Source: Streptosporangium sp. NBC_01755 (lineage in GTDB: Bacteria > Actinomycetota > Actinomycetes > Streptosporangiales > Streptosporangiaceae). From it: 64,000 nucleotides of DNA. The position numbers were made by a program, and so were the translations under genes. Below are positions 1 through 7,546 of this stretch, piece by piece. Positions within the stretch are counted from its first letter, which is position 1; each line of letters starts with the position of its first letter. The notes below the pieces were generated by a model that was given only the letters and a program-made list of their open reading frames with translations, was not told where the DNA came from and searched no databases. The stretch is from the NCBI RefSeq assembly GCF_035917995.1, contig NZ_CP109131.1, positions 6,200,001 through 6,264,000 of the forward strand, in the 5' to 3' direction.

Positions 1-64
1 CCGGCTTACCGGATTCGGATGCTCGTACACCACATCCGTGGACGCGACCTGTGGCTCTGATCAC

Positions 65-70
65 TATCCT
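65..70 (+). promoter_or_regulatory. -10 element of a leaderless promoter
   Basis: TATCCT lies exactly six bases before the ATG at 77. There is no Shine-Dalgarno sequence between them. This TANNNT-N6-start arrangement recurs in the window and fits leaderless transcription. Inferred from spacing only. Confidence 0.5.
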
Positions 71-76
71 CAAGGC

Positions 77-367
77 ATGAGGAAACTCCTCCTCCGAATC
101 GATGACGATCTGCATCGGCGCATAATCCGAAGGGCCGGTCGCACCGGCCGTTCCGTCAACGCCACCGCCGTGGAGATCCTCGCTCGCGGTCTGTCCGATG
201 AGGCGCGAGATGCCCGGGCGGAGCTTCGCGCACGTGCGCACCGGCTCGGCGTGCTCGCCGACCCTTCTCCCGCTTCCCCGGTGACCGAAGCCCACCGTGA
301 GCGTGCACTTGCTGCCACCAGGGGAATCGGCCCTGTACTCGGCGACCTCTGGGCCGAGGGCCGCTGA
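77..367 (+). CDS. Orphan ribbon-helix-helix (FitA/Arc-like) protein
   Basis: A 96-residue basic protein. It starts MRKLLLRIDDDLHRRI and continues with a helix containing GRSVNATAVEILARGL, the layout of a ribbon-helix-helix DNA-binding domain (strand, then two helices) as in FitA/VapB-type antitoxins. Residues about 50-96 would be the toxin-binding or dimer tail. The start at 77 is chosen because the conserved domain begins there and a TATCCT element lies six bases upstream; an upstream in-frame ATG at 38 would add 13 unrelated residues. Such antitoxins are normally followed by a PIN-domain toxin, but the next gene is convergent only 13 bp away and is not a toxin. It is therefore an orphan antitoxin or a stand-alone repressor. 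Confidence 0.75.
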   Translation: MRKLLLRIDDDLHRRIIRRAGRTGRSVNATAVEILARGLSDEARDARAELRARAHRLGVLADPSPASPVTEAHRERALAATRGIGPVLGDLWAEGR

Positions 368-380
368 CCATCATGGCCGT

Positions 381-863
381 CTACGCCGTGGGCGTTCGGA
401 GGGGGGCCGAGGCTTTTCCGGTGCTGAACTGGGCCCAGACGGCGTGGCCGTGGGACTGGGTGCCTCGGCAGCCGACCTGGGAGGCCAGGGCGGTGACCAG
501 GGGGAGTCCCCGGCCGCCCTCGCCGAGGAGGGCGGGATGGACGATGGCGGGGACGGAGCCCCGGCCGGAGTCGTAGACCGTCACCCGGGTGGCCTCGGGC
601 CTGCGGACGACCTCGACGACGAACGTGCCGCACGGCCATCCGCTGGCGGTGTGGCGGACGGCGTTGGCGGCGAGCTCGGCGACGATCTGCTCCGCGTCCC
701 GCTGAAAGGACGAGTCCGCCAGCAGGAACCTGACGAAGCGCCGGGCCTCGGGAACCTGGGCGGGCCGGCCGGGGAAGGTCCGTCGCCAGGTCATGCCGCC
801 GGGGCGGAGCCGTACCATGGCGTCGATCAACTCCGGGGCCACGCCGTCGTGGGTAGCGGTCAT
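381..863 (-). CDS. RsbW-like anti-sigma factor / histidine-kinase-type ATPase
   Basis: A 160-residue protein of the stand-alone HATPase_c_2 family so abundant in actinomycetes. The N-box is visible as QIVAELAANAVRHT (about residues 59-72), followed by VTVYDSGRG (G1 box) and GRGLPLVTALASQVG (G2-like). These proteins resemble the anti-sigma kinase RsbW/SpoIIAB and act in the cytoplasm, binding ATP and a sigma factor or anti-anti-sigma partner. No sigma factor or STAS gene is adjacent. An AGGAGAG ribosome site lies six bases before the ATG. It is divergent from the TPR regulator at 1093, and in actinomycetes such ATPases are often found beside XRE/TPR regulators. The specific partner is unknown. 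Confidence 0.8.
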   Translation of the reverse strand: MTATHDGVAPELIDAMVRLRPGGMTWRRTFPGRPAQVPEARRFVRFLLADSSFQRDAEQIVAELAANAVRHTASGWPCGTFVVEVVRRPEATRVTVYDSGRGSVPAIVHPALLGEGGRGLPLVTALASQVGCRGTQSHGHAVWAQFSTGKASAPLRTPTA

Positions 864-1092
864 GCGTGCTCTCCTGGTCTCCTGGTCGGCGGGAAATCGT
901 CAGCAGAACAGTGGCCCGGCCCTCCCGCGCGGTAGCCCTCCGGGATACCGCCGGCGAGATACTCCGCGCACAGTGCCGTTGAACTGCGAGAACATCGCGC
1001 TCGACGGTCGAGGATCCCCACTTCCCCGCCCGGCTGTCATTCTCCGTGACCAGAGGCATACGATCCGTGTGTGTTCGGGGAAGGGAGTGCGG

Positions 1093-2664
1093 ATGCCCGG
1101 AGAGGGATACCGGATCCTGCTGGGGTGCAGGCGGCGTAGTGAGGCGCTGCGGGCCTGCTGCCTCACGTTCGACCAGATCGCCGGGGTGTTCGCCCTCGAT
1201 CACCAGGTCAGCCCGCTGCGGCTGTACCGCTACGCCCACGGTCGTACGGCGGGCGACGTGGTGGCGGCCTACAACGACCTCGATCCGGCGGGCACCGCCA
1301 CCCTGCGGGCGGCGCGCTTCTACGACTACGAGGCCTGGCCGCAGGCCGGGCGGCGTCCCGGCGCCGGGGCGGTCACCATCTTCGCCCGCGTCTACCAGAC
1401 CACCGCCCGACGCCTGGTCACCGACGAGGTCTACGCCTCATACGGGGTACGGGACCGGGACCTGATCGACCAGGTAGATCACCGTCACCTCGATGCGCAC
1501 TACTGCCGCCAGGTGTCCGCACCGGCCATCCCGGGCACCAAGGGAACGAAGGCACTTTCCCCACTCGTTCCCGCGCCCGCGCCCGCCCGCTGTGCCGACC
1601 TGCTGCGCGCGGTCGGCGCAGAGGAGGCCGACGTGAAACGCCGCGAACTGCTCTTCGAACTGGCCCTGGTCCTGGGTGGGACGCCCGCCCTGGGGCTGCT
1701 CCGCCACCTCACCCCGCCGGAACGGGAACGCCTGGCCGCCGCCGCACGCCACCAGAACCCGATCGACGCGACCACCATCGACGTGCTGGAACGGCTCACC
1801 GCCCGGCTGTGGGCCATGGACGAGGCGTCCGGCCCCAGACAGGTTCTACCGGTCGCTGAGGCCAAGCGCGCGATGGTCGACGACCTCCTCAAACGGGGCT
1901 CCCTCACCCGGGCCCTGCGCGAGCGCCTACTGCGCGTCTACTGGAGCCTCAGCCACATGACGGGCTGGTGCCACTACGACCTGATGGACTACACGAGTGC
2001 CACACGTCGCTATCAGGAAGGGCTGGCTGCGGCTTACGAGCTGGGTACTCCTGCTCTCCTGGCTCATCTGCACGGGCTGATGGCTGACATGGCGATTTTT
2101 CACGGCAAGCCAACCATGGCCATAGATCATGCTTTCGCAGCCGAAGGGTGGGCCAAGAACAGTGGCAATGGTCTGCAGCAGGCCGCGACCTTCTCCATAG
2201 TCGCCAGGGTGCTCTCGAATACGCGACGTGACGGGGAAGGGCTTCGGATGCTCGACCGTGCTGTCAGATTGGCGGATAGCAGTCGGAACGGAGCGGAACT
2301 CCGGCACCTTTTCTGGCTTGAACCGGACCGCATCGCTCGCCATGCCGTGTTCTGCCTCATCAAGGCCGGGCAGTTCGACTGGGCGATAGTCGAAGTGGAG
2401 CAGAGGCTTGCGAAGATGGGGCCTGGTTCTGTCCGGGTCAAAAGCATCCTTCAGCTCGAATATGCGAGTGTACTGATCAAGAAGCAGGAGATTCCGGCGG
2501 CCGTCACCATGATTGACAAGGCTGCGCAGGCCGTCGTGGGGCACAGTTCCACTCGTCTGGTTCACTCCGTGCGACAGACTCGTGCTCGGCTCGCGCCGTG
2601 GGAGGGCAACAAGTACGTCCAGGACCTGGACGAACGGTTGCGTTCACTGGCCATCCTGGTCTGA
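1093..2664 (+). CDS. TPR-containing transcriptional regulator-like protein
   Basis: A 523-residue protein. The N-terminal region (RSEALRACCLTFDQIAGVFALDHQVSPLRLYRYAHG) resembles the helical domain of actinomycete XRE-family regulators but in the divergent form typical of Streptosporangiaceae. From about residue 270 to the end it is helical with tetratricopeptide-like repeats (for example YQEGLAAAYELGTPALLAHL and later repeats near residues 370-470). The start at 1093 is supported by GGGAAGGGAG five bases upstream. GC content falls visibly in the last third (about 1990-2660), next to the insertion-sequence block, which may point to foreign DNA or relaxed selection. It is divergent from the RsbW-like ATPase, a pairing seen in actinomycete regulatory modules. 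Regulated targets are unknown. Confidence 0.7.
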   Translation: MPGEGYRILLGCRRRSEALRACCLTFDQIAGVFALDHQVSPLRLYRYAHGRTAGDVVAAYNDLDPAGTATLRAARFYDYEAWPQAGRRPGAGAVTIFARVYQTTARRLVTDEVYASYGVRDRDLIDQVDHRHLDAHYCRQVSAPAIPGTKGTKALSPLVPAPAPARCADLLRAVGAEEADVKRRELLFELALVLGGTPALGLLRHLTPPERERLAAAARHQNPIDATTIDVLERLTARLWAMDEASGPRQVLPVAEAKRAMVDDLLKRGSLTRALRERLLRVYWSLSHMTGWCHYDLMDYTSATRRYQEGLAAAYELGTPALLAHLHGLMADMAIFHGKPTMAIDHAFAAEGWAKNSGNGLQQAATFSIVARVLSNTRRDGEGLRMLDRAVRLADSSRNGAELRHLFWLEPDRIARHAVFCLIKAGQFDWAIVEVEQRLAKMGPGSVRVKSILQLEYASVLIKKQEIPAAVTMIDKAAQAVVGHSSTRLVHSVRQTRARLAPWEGNKYVQDLDERLRSLAILV

Positions 2665-2774
2665 CGTGTTCCGGCACTTTTCCTGGGAAATGCTTGACCA
2701 TCAGACATCATTGGAGCTGGGGATATTGGCCGGTATGAACGGAGAGTTCTGTGGCGCACTTTGCTTCCGCTGCT

Positions 2775-2780
2775 ATTAGG
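2775..2780. repeat. 6-bp direct repeat, left flank of IS66-type element
   Basis: ATTAGG lies directly left of the element and again directly right of it (4449-4454). Keeping only one copy restores the reading frame of the interrupted gene. IS66 elements usually make 8-bp duplications, so six bases is unusual and the exact element ends could shift by a base or two. Confidence 0.7.
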
Positions 2781-2782
2781 TC

Positions 2783-2798
2783 GTGTCCATTCACGGGG
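2783..2798 (+). repeat. Left terminal inverted repeat of the IS66-type element
   Basis: GTGTCCATTCACGGGG, an exact inverted match of 4431-4446. Confidence 0.9.
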
Positions 2799-2862
2799 TC
2801 TCGTGACCTGCGGCGCGACCTCGGTTTGATCGCCGGGACGTGATCCTCGATCATGCTGTCTT

Positions 2863-4419
2863 GTGTCCGACATCCCGCCCCCTACGGCCGAAGAGGCGTG
2901 GCGTGCTGCCAACGAGCAGCTGCGCCGGGTGGTGGAGCTCAAGGACGCCGAGATCGCGGTACTGAAGGTGCTGTTGGAGGAGGAGCGCGCGGCGCGCAGG
3001 CTTCTTGAGCTGCGGCTGGCCGAGCTGGAACGCCGGTTGGGGATGGACAGCTCGAACTCCTCCACACCGGAGTCGAAGGAGTCGATCGCGGCCAAGGCGC
3101 GTCGTAAGGCCGAGCGGCTGACCTCGCAGCGTGAGCGGTCGAAGGACCGCAAGCCCGGCGGGCAGAAGGGCCGCAAGGGGGTCGGGCTGACCCCGGCGCC
3201 GAAAGGCGAGCGGACGGAGAAGACGGCCGAGCCGCCGGCCGAGTGTTCCGGATGCGGCCATGACCTGGCCGGGGCACGTCAGGTCGGAGCCGATTGGGCG
3301 CAGGTGTGGGATATCCCGCCGATCACGGTGGAAAAGACGCATTGGCTGCTGCCGACGCCGGCGTGCTGCGGCTGTGGGACGACGACCCGCGCGGCTGCGC
3401 CGTTCGGCCAGGCGGGCAGCGTGGTGTACGGGCCGAACGTGAACGCAGCGGCGATCATGCTGCTGGCCTTGGGCAACGTCCCGGTCGAGCGGACCGCGAT
3501 GCTGATGGAGGCGCTGCTCGGTACGCCGGTCTCGACCGGGTTCGTCGCCAAGGCCCATCACCGGTTCGCCGACAAGCCGGCCTGCGCCGGGTTCGATGAG
3601 GCGATGAAGGCCGCCCTGCAAGGCGAGGACGTCCTTTGCGTCGACGAGACGCCGGTCAACGTGCTGCGCAAGAACACCGACGAGAGCGGGCAGCCGCTGC
3701 CCGGCCAACCGCACATCGTCAGCGTGCGCACCCCCGACGAGCGGCTGGTCTGGCTGAAGCCGATCGGCGCCCGCTCCAAGGAAGCGATCAAGGCCCTGGG
3801 TGTCCTGGACGGGTACGCGGGCTACCTGGTCCGCGACGACTACAAAGGCTGGGCTCAGTTCGACGAGCAACTGGCCGGAGTGCAGCAATGCGGAGCGCAC
3901 ATGATCCGCCACCTGGCCGGGGTCCGTGACCTGCACCCCGTCGAGCAGGGCTGGGCCGAACGCGTCCGCACGATCCTGCTCCAAGCGCTGGCCGCGGTCG
4001 GTCAGGCCGCCGCCGACGACCGGGACCGCCTCGACGATGATCTGCTGGTCGGCCTGCGAGCCCGCTACGACCACGAGGTCAACTGGGGAGAGATCACCAA
4101 CCGGCACCGAGACTGGCATGACGGCAACCATCCCGGCTACCGGCTGGCCCGCCGTTTGAAGGTCAAAGCCGAGCAGGTCTGGCCGTTCACCACGAACTTC
4201 ACTGTCCCGTTCACCAACAATGCCTCCGAGCAGGCACTCAAGGAGCCGAAACGCCATCAAGCGGTCTCCGGCCACTGGCACACCATGGCCACCCTGAGCC
4301 GGTACTGCCGCGTGCGCTCCTACCTGGTCACCACCAAGGGCCACGGCATCCGCGCGATCGACGCCATTCACGCCGTCCTCGCTGGACACACCTGGCTACC
4401 CACGCCCATCGCCGCTTGA
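2863..4419 (+). CDS. IS66-family transposase
   Basis: A 518-residue DDE transposase starting at GTG. Residues 1-75 are a leucine- and glutamate-rich coiled coil. Then come the SSNSSTP and KPGGQKGRKG segments typical of IS66, and a zinc-finger region with CSGCG and CCGCG pairs (about 127-170). The catalytic core has D261 (CVDETPVN), D326 (VRDDYKGW) and E456 (NNASEQAL), the expected acidic triad. The last 60 residues (GHWHTMATLSRYCRVRSY) match the IS66 C-terminus. It mobilises its own element by cut-and-paste. Length is normal for single-ORF IS66 transposases and no damage is visible. Confidence 0.93.
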   Translation: MSDIPPPTAEEAWRAANEQLRRVVELKDAEIAVLKVLLEEERAARRLLELRLAELERRLGMDSSNSSTPESKESIAAKARRKAERLTSQRERSKDRKPGGQKGRKGVGLTPAPKGERTEKTAEPPAECSGCGHDLAGARQVGADWAQVWDIPPITVEKTHWLLPTPACCGCGTTTRAAAPFGQAGSVVYGPNVNAAAIMLLALGNVPVERTAMLMEALLGTPVSTGFVAKAHHRFADKPACAGFDEAMKAALQGEDVLCVDETPVNVLRKNTDESGQPLPGQPHIVSVRTPDERLVWLKPIGARSKEAIKALGVLDGYAGYLVRDDYKGWAQFDEQLAGVQQCGAHMIRHLAGVRDLHPVEQGWAERVRTILLQALAAVGQAAADDRDRLDDDLLVGLRARYDHEVNWGEITNRHRDWHDGNHPGYRLARRLKVKAEQVWPFTTNFTVPFTNNASEQALKEPKRHQAVSGHWHTMATLSRYCRVRSYLVTTKGHGIRAIDAIHAVLAGHTWLPTPIAA

Positions 4420-4430
4420 CGCGGGCTCAC

Positions 4431-4446
4431 CCCCGTGAATGGACAC
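4431..4446 (-). repeat. Right terminal inverted repeat of the IS66-type element
   Basis: CCCCGTGAATGGACAC, the exact complement of the left terminal repeat at 2783-2798. Confidence 0.9.
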
Positions 4447-4448
4447 CC

Positions 4449-4454
4449 ATTAGG
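4449..4454. repeat. 6-bp direct repeat, right flank of IS66-type element
   Basis: Second copy of ATTAGG; see the copy at 2775-2780. Confidence 0.7.
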
Positions 4455-4848
4455 GCTTGCAAAAATCAATACCTCATCCAACACTCAGTAAACATCAAGC
4501 ACTCAATGGTGAGCGGCGGAAACGGATTAGTGGATGTCTATACAGGGTCTCTCGCCGTTCCGACTGGGCTAGATGACGGGGACATCTATCTGCGTCTGGA
4601 GCTTCACGAGTCGGAGCCGCCACTTGATCTTGAGGCTTGGGATGAGATCGTCGACGTCAGTTTCCACGCAGAGGAACCACTCTTTTTGGAACAGCTTTTC
4701 GGTGGCGGGGCAGAAGACTTTCCTCTACTGAATTCCAAAGGGCAGAGCGACTACAGAATCAGAGTATGTGCTCGAGGGCGAGATGAGGCTAATCGCACAT
4801 TTGAATCGGTTGAGTTTCATGTAATTCAGGTTTGGTCAGATGGCGGTA

Positions 4849-5850
4849 TCAATCGGTGGAAGCAAGTTCGGAGAGCATCTCGGCGAACACTTCGGCTGGC
4901 GTTCTGTAGTCAAGTATACGCCTCGGGCGAGTGTTGAGAGATTGAGACACGGAATTCAGAAAGGTGGGATCGTTTGAAATCTTTGTCCCTTTAGGAATGT
5001 ACTCCCGAATGAGCCCGTTCGTGTTCTCGTTGGTTCCACGCTCCCACGGCGCATGCGGGTGAGCGAAATAGACATCGATATCAGTCTTGACCGATAGCGC
5101 GGCATGCCTGGCCATCTCCGAGCCCTGATCCCACGTAATCGACTTCATCAGCTGGGACGGAACATCCCGGACCGTGTCGATCAACGCATCGCAGACCGCC
5201 TCGGCCGTCCTGCCGAACGGCAGCGGGACAATAAGAGTGAACCGGCTCTTCCGCTCGACCAGCGTTCCAGCCGCACTTGCCCCCCTCGCGCCAACAATGA
5301 GATCCCCCTCCCAATGTCCGGGAATCTCACGACCTTCCACCTCGGCCGGACGCTCGTCGATGGAGCGCATCCCCACAATCCGGGCACCGGGCGAGCCCTG
5401 CCGCCCACGAGGTCTGCGGCGCTCGCGGCCCGACCGCAACTCGATACCGAGCCGGCTCAGCTCTCCCTTGGGCAACGCGTACATCCAGGTGTAAATCGCC
5501 TCATGAGACACCGTGTCCACCGTCTCCCCGAAACACCGGTCATACTTCAGCCGGCCCGCGATCTGATCAGGCGATCACCCATGCCGCAACCGCGACACCA
5601 CCGCCCGCTTCAGGCAGGGGTCACCGTCCAGCTTCCGGTCTTTTGGGCGGCGCCTCCCCGCCTCGGCGCGTCTTTGCGCCGCGTGAGCACGATACGTTTC
5701 ACGACCACCGTTACGGAGGATTTCCCGACATACCACCGACTCACTCCGGTCGATATGCCGCGCTATCTCCTTGTTCGAGAGACTGACGGCCAGGCATCGC
5801 GAGATTTCCTAGCGATCTTCCAACGTCAATGGACGTCGCTGTTCCCCCAC
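4849..5850 (-). pseudogene. IS30-family transposase with two in-frame stop codons
   Basis: Read on the minus strand from GTG at 5850 (GAGGAG six bases upstream), the frame gives a complete IS30 transposase of 333 codons, but codon 14 is TAG (5809-5811) and codon 92 is TGA (5575-5577). The second stop replaces the Trp expected in the family motif GWSPDQIAGRL, a one-base G-to-A change. The helix-turn-helix (LSNKEIARHIDRSESVVCRE), the HEAIYTW linker and the catalytic acids in WEGDLIVG, TWDQGSEM and TNENTNGLIREY are all kept. So the gene decayed recently by point mutation. The part after the second stop is open from 5520 downward and could be mistaken for an intact 223-residue gene. The element's terminal repeats could not be fixed; the right end lies close to 4840. 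Confidence 0.85.
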
Positions 5851-6160
5851 GGACCACTCCTCAACGATCGGTCCGTCGAGGCTCCCAAAAGAAAAAGCTC
5901 AACGAGGGCCGGGTGCCTACTTCTCCCTGTAGGTCCCGAACTCATCGATTCTCCGAAAGGTCCGATTGCCTTCACCCCTTGGGATCAAGGCGCTATCAGC
6001 TTTTCCCGAGGGGACCGTCGCCTTCAGGCGACAGGGGAATCGGGAGCGGGAGGGCCGCCCAGGCCCGAGCGTGCGGTGACCTGTCAGGTCTGCGCATTCC
6101 GCGTCGCCTCTTTTCGACATTCGATACGGTGGGAACAGGAGTTCCAGTGAGGGTGGTGGT
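5851..6160. other. Non-coding stretch between IS30-type remnant and tnpB
   Basis: No convincing gene. It should contain the left end of the IS30-type element and the left end of the TnpB element. The one clear structure is the hairpin at 6017-6032. The ten bases GATTGCCTTC at 5964-5973 recur in inverted form at 7414-7423, on the other side of the TnpB element; whether this is meaningful is unclear. Confidence 0.5.
6017..6032 (+). repeat. Left-end hairpin of the TnpB element
   Basis: GTCGCC-TTCA-GGCGAC is a perfect 6-bp stem with a TTCA loop. Subterminal hairpins of this kind are recognised by the transposase in IS200/IS605 elements. Confidence 0.55.
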
Positions 6161-7360
6161 GTGATGCGCAGGTCCTACAAGTTCCTGTTGCGTCCCACCG
6201 CAGGGCATGCGATCGCGTTGACCGCCTGTTTGGACGATCACCGCGCCCTGTACAACGCCGCGCTGGAGCACCGCCGCACCGCCTACGCCAAGGCGGGGGT
6301 GAGTGTGAGGTACGGCGACCAGTCGGCGGAGTTGAAGGACATCCGCGCAGAGGACACCGGTGGGCAGGGCCGGTGGTCGTTCTCCTCTCAGCAGGCCACC
6401 CTGCGCCGCCTGGACAAGGCGTTTCAAGCTTTCTTCCGGCGTCTCAAGACGGGCGGGAAGGCGGGCTTCCCCCGCTTCAAGGGCAAGGGATGGTTCGACA
6501 CCGTCGAGTGGCCCAGGGACGGTGACGGCTGCGGCTGGGACTCCCAGCCCGAACACCCCAGCGCCACCTACGTCCGCCTGCAAGGTGTCGGCCACGTCCG
6601 GGTGCACCGGCACCGGCCAGTACGCGGCACAGTGAAGACGATCAGTGTCAAGCGGGAGGGGTCGCGCTGGTATGTGATCCTGTCGTGTGACGACGTGCCT
6701 GCCGAGCCGTTGCCCGCGACCGGGAAGGCGGTGGGCATCGACCTGGGGGTGGCGTCGCTGGTCACCACCAGCGACGGCGACCTTTTGGACAACCCGCGGC
6801 ACCTGGCCGTCTCCGCCGGTCGGCTCGCCAGGGCACAGCGGGACCTGGCACGTAAGAAGCGCGGCTCGACGCGACGCCGCAAGCAGGTGGCCCGCGTCGC
6901 CGCATTGCACGCCCAGGTGCGCCGCAGGCGTCTGGACGGGGCGCACAAAGCCGCACTGACCTTGGTCGGCGGCTATGACGTGATCGCCCACGAGGACCTG
7001 CGTGTCACGAACATGACCAGGCGCGCCGCCCCGAGGCCCGATGGCGAGGGTGGGTATCTGCCCAACGGCGGTGCGGCGAAGTCGGGTCTGAACCGCAGCA
7101 TCCTGGACGCGGGGTGGGGGGTGTTCCTGACGATTCTGTCGTACAAGGCTGAAAGCGCCGGTCGAGAGCTGATCGCGGTGAATCCCGCCAATACCTCCCG
7201 CACCTGCTCGCGGTGCGGGCATTGCACGAAGGAGAATCGCCGTACCCAGGCCGAGTTCGCGTGTAGGGCATGCGGGCACGGCGCGCACGCCGATGTGAAC
7301 GCGGCGATCAACATCCTGAGGGCAGGGCTTGCCCTTCGTGAGGCTGCGCGAGCGGCTTAG
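6161..7360 (+). CDS. tnpB: TnpB RNA-guided nuclease (IS200/IS605 OrfB)
   Basis: A 399-residue protein with the full RuvC-like catalytic set: D194 in VGIDLGVASL, E278 in IAHEDLRV and D378 in HADVNAAINI. A zinc ribbon lies between the second and third motifs (C349, C352, C368, C371). The N-terminal part has the RSYKFLLRPT start and a helical REC-like region. TnpB proteins are omega-RNA-guided double-strand DNA nucleases, ancestors of Cas12, that help the element persist. GTG at 6161 or ATG at 6164 may start it. The frame is intact. The guide RNA would come from the 3' end of the gene and the right end, with the guide read from the flank after about 7396. Confidence 0.92.
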   Translation: MMRRSYKFLLRPTAGHAIALTACLDDHRALYNAALEHRRTAYAKAGVSVRYGDQSAELKDIRAEDTGGQGRWSFSSQQATLRRLDKAFQAFFRRLKTGGKAGFPRFKGKGWFDTVEWPRDGDGCGWDSQPEHPSATYVRLQGVGHVRVHRHRPVRGTVKTISVKREGSRWYVILSCDDVPAEPLPATGKAVGIDLGVASLVTTSDGDLLDNPRHLAVSAGRLARAQRDLARKKRGSTRRRKQVARVAALHAQVRRRRLDGAHKAALTLVGGYDVIAHEDLRVTNMTRRAAPRPDGEGGYLPNGGAAKSGLNRSILDAGWGVFLTILSYKAESAGRELIAVNPANTSRTCSRCGHCTKENRRTQAEFACRACGHGAHADVNAAINILRAGLALREAARAA

Positions 7361-7367
7361 CGAGAAG

Positions 7368-7387
7368 CCGCTCTCTTCAGGGAGCGG
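7368..7387 (+). ncRNA. Right-end hairpin / probable 3' part of omega RNA
   Basis: CCGCTC pairs with GAGCGG around CTTCAG, just after the tnpB stop, followed by AGGAGTCAC. In characterised TnpB systems the omega-RNA scaffold is made from this right-end region and the guide is the sequence immediately beyond it, here starting near ATCGAAAG. Inferred by analogy; RNA not shown. Confidence 0.5.
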
Positions 7388-7533
7388 AGGAGTCACATCG
7401 AAAGTCTCCTACCGAAGGCAATCCCCAATTTTACCTTAGACATCGGGATTGCCGTCAGATAGGAGTTTGATCGGCAGGGGGGTCGCGGAAGTGGTGTGGG
7501 GGACCGGAGGTGAGTGACCAGCGGCTATCCGCC

Positions 7534-7539
7534 TAAAGT
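7534..7539 (+). promoter_or_regulatory. -10 element before the amidohydrolase
   Basis: TAAAGT lies seven bases before the ATG at 7547, with no ribosome site. It supports a leaderless start at 7547 rather than GTG 7514. Confidence 0.45.
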
Positions 7540-7546
7540 CGGTCTT

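Larger units (their letters stand above)
2781..4448 (+). mobile_element. IS66-family insertion sequence (single-ORF, ISBst12-like)
   Basis: A 1668-bp element. A perfect 16-bp inverted repeat GTGTCCATTCACGGGG sits at 2783-2798 and as its complement at 4431-4446, two bases inside each end. ATTAGG flanks both sides. It carries one transposase gene and no tnpA/tnpB accessory ORFs, as in the ISBst12 branch of IS66. The transposase frame is open throughout, so the element looks recent and potentially active. Confidence 0.85.
2751..4848 (+). pseudogene. Small acidic protein gene interrupted by IS66-type element and cut by IS30-type element
   Basis: The gene begins with GTG at 2751, four bases after a GGAGAG ribosome site, and reads MAHFASAAIR up to 2780. 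It resumes after the IS66 element at 4455 in the same frame (ACKNQYLIQHS...). Removing bases 2781-4454 (element plus one copy of the 6-bp direct repeat) restores one continuous frame of about 140 codons. The downstream part contains NGLVDVYTGSLAVPTGLDDG, DEIVDVSFHAEEP and YRIRVCARGRDEA, ending near FHVIQVWSD. I know this pattern from unnamed actinomycete proteins of about 130-150 residues that end near an IQVWP-like motif, so only the last few residues appear lost to the IS30-type element. Function unknown. Confidence 0.7.
6001..7396 (+). mobile_element. TnpB-only IS200/IS605-like element (boundaries approximate)
   Basis: One tnpB gene with a hairpin before it (6017-6032) and one right after it (7368-7387), followed by GGAGGAGTCAC, which resembles the right end of bacterial tnpB elements. 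No TnpA (Y1 or serine transposase) gene is present, so it would depend on a transposase in trans. The left boundary is a guess. Confidence 0.6.

Noticed and set aside
373-576. A small ORF after the ribbon-helix-helix gene as its missing toxin
   Set aside because: It lies antisense to the RsbW-like ATPase, is Trp/Arg/Pro-rich and has none of the PIN-domain acidic residues.
2851-4389. A 512-codon minus-strand frame opposite the IS66 transposase
   Set aside because: Shadow of the transposase gene; no family features.
4849-5520. A functional 223-residue IS30 transposase
   Set aside because: Only the C-terminal two thirds; the DNA-binding N-terminus is present upstream in the same frame but cut by two stop codons.
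5964-7423. GATTGCCTTC / GAAGGCAATC as terminal inverted repeats around the TnpB element
   Set aside because: IS200/IS605 elements lack terminal inverted repeats, and a ten-base match could be chance or part of the older IS30-type end. Not enough to define boundaries.
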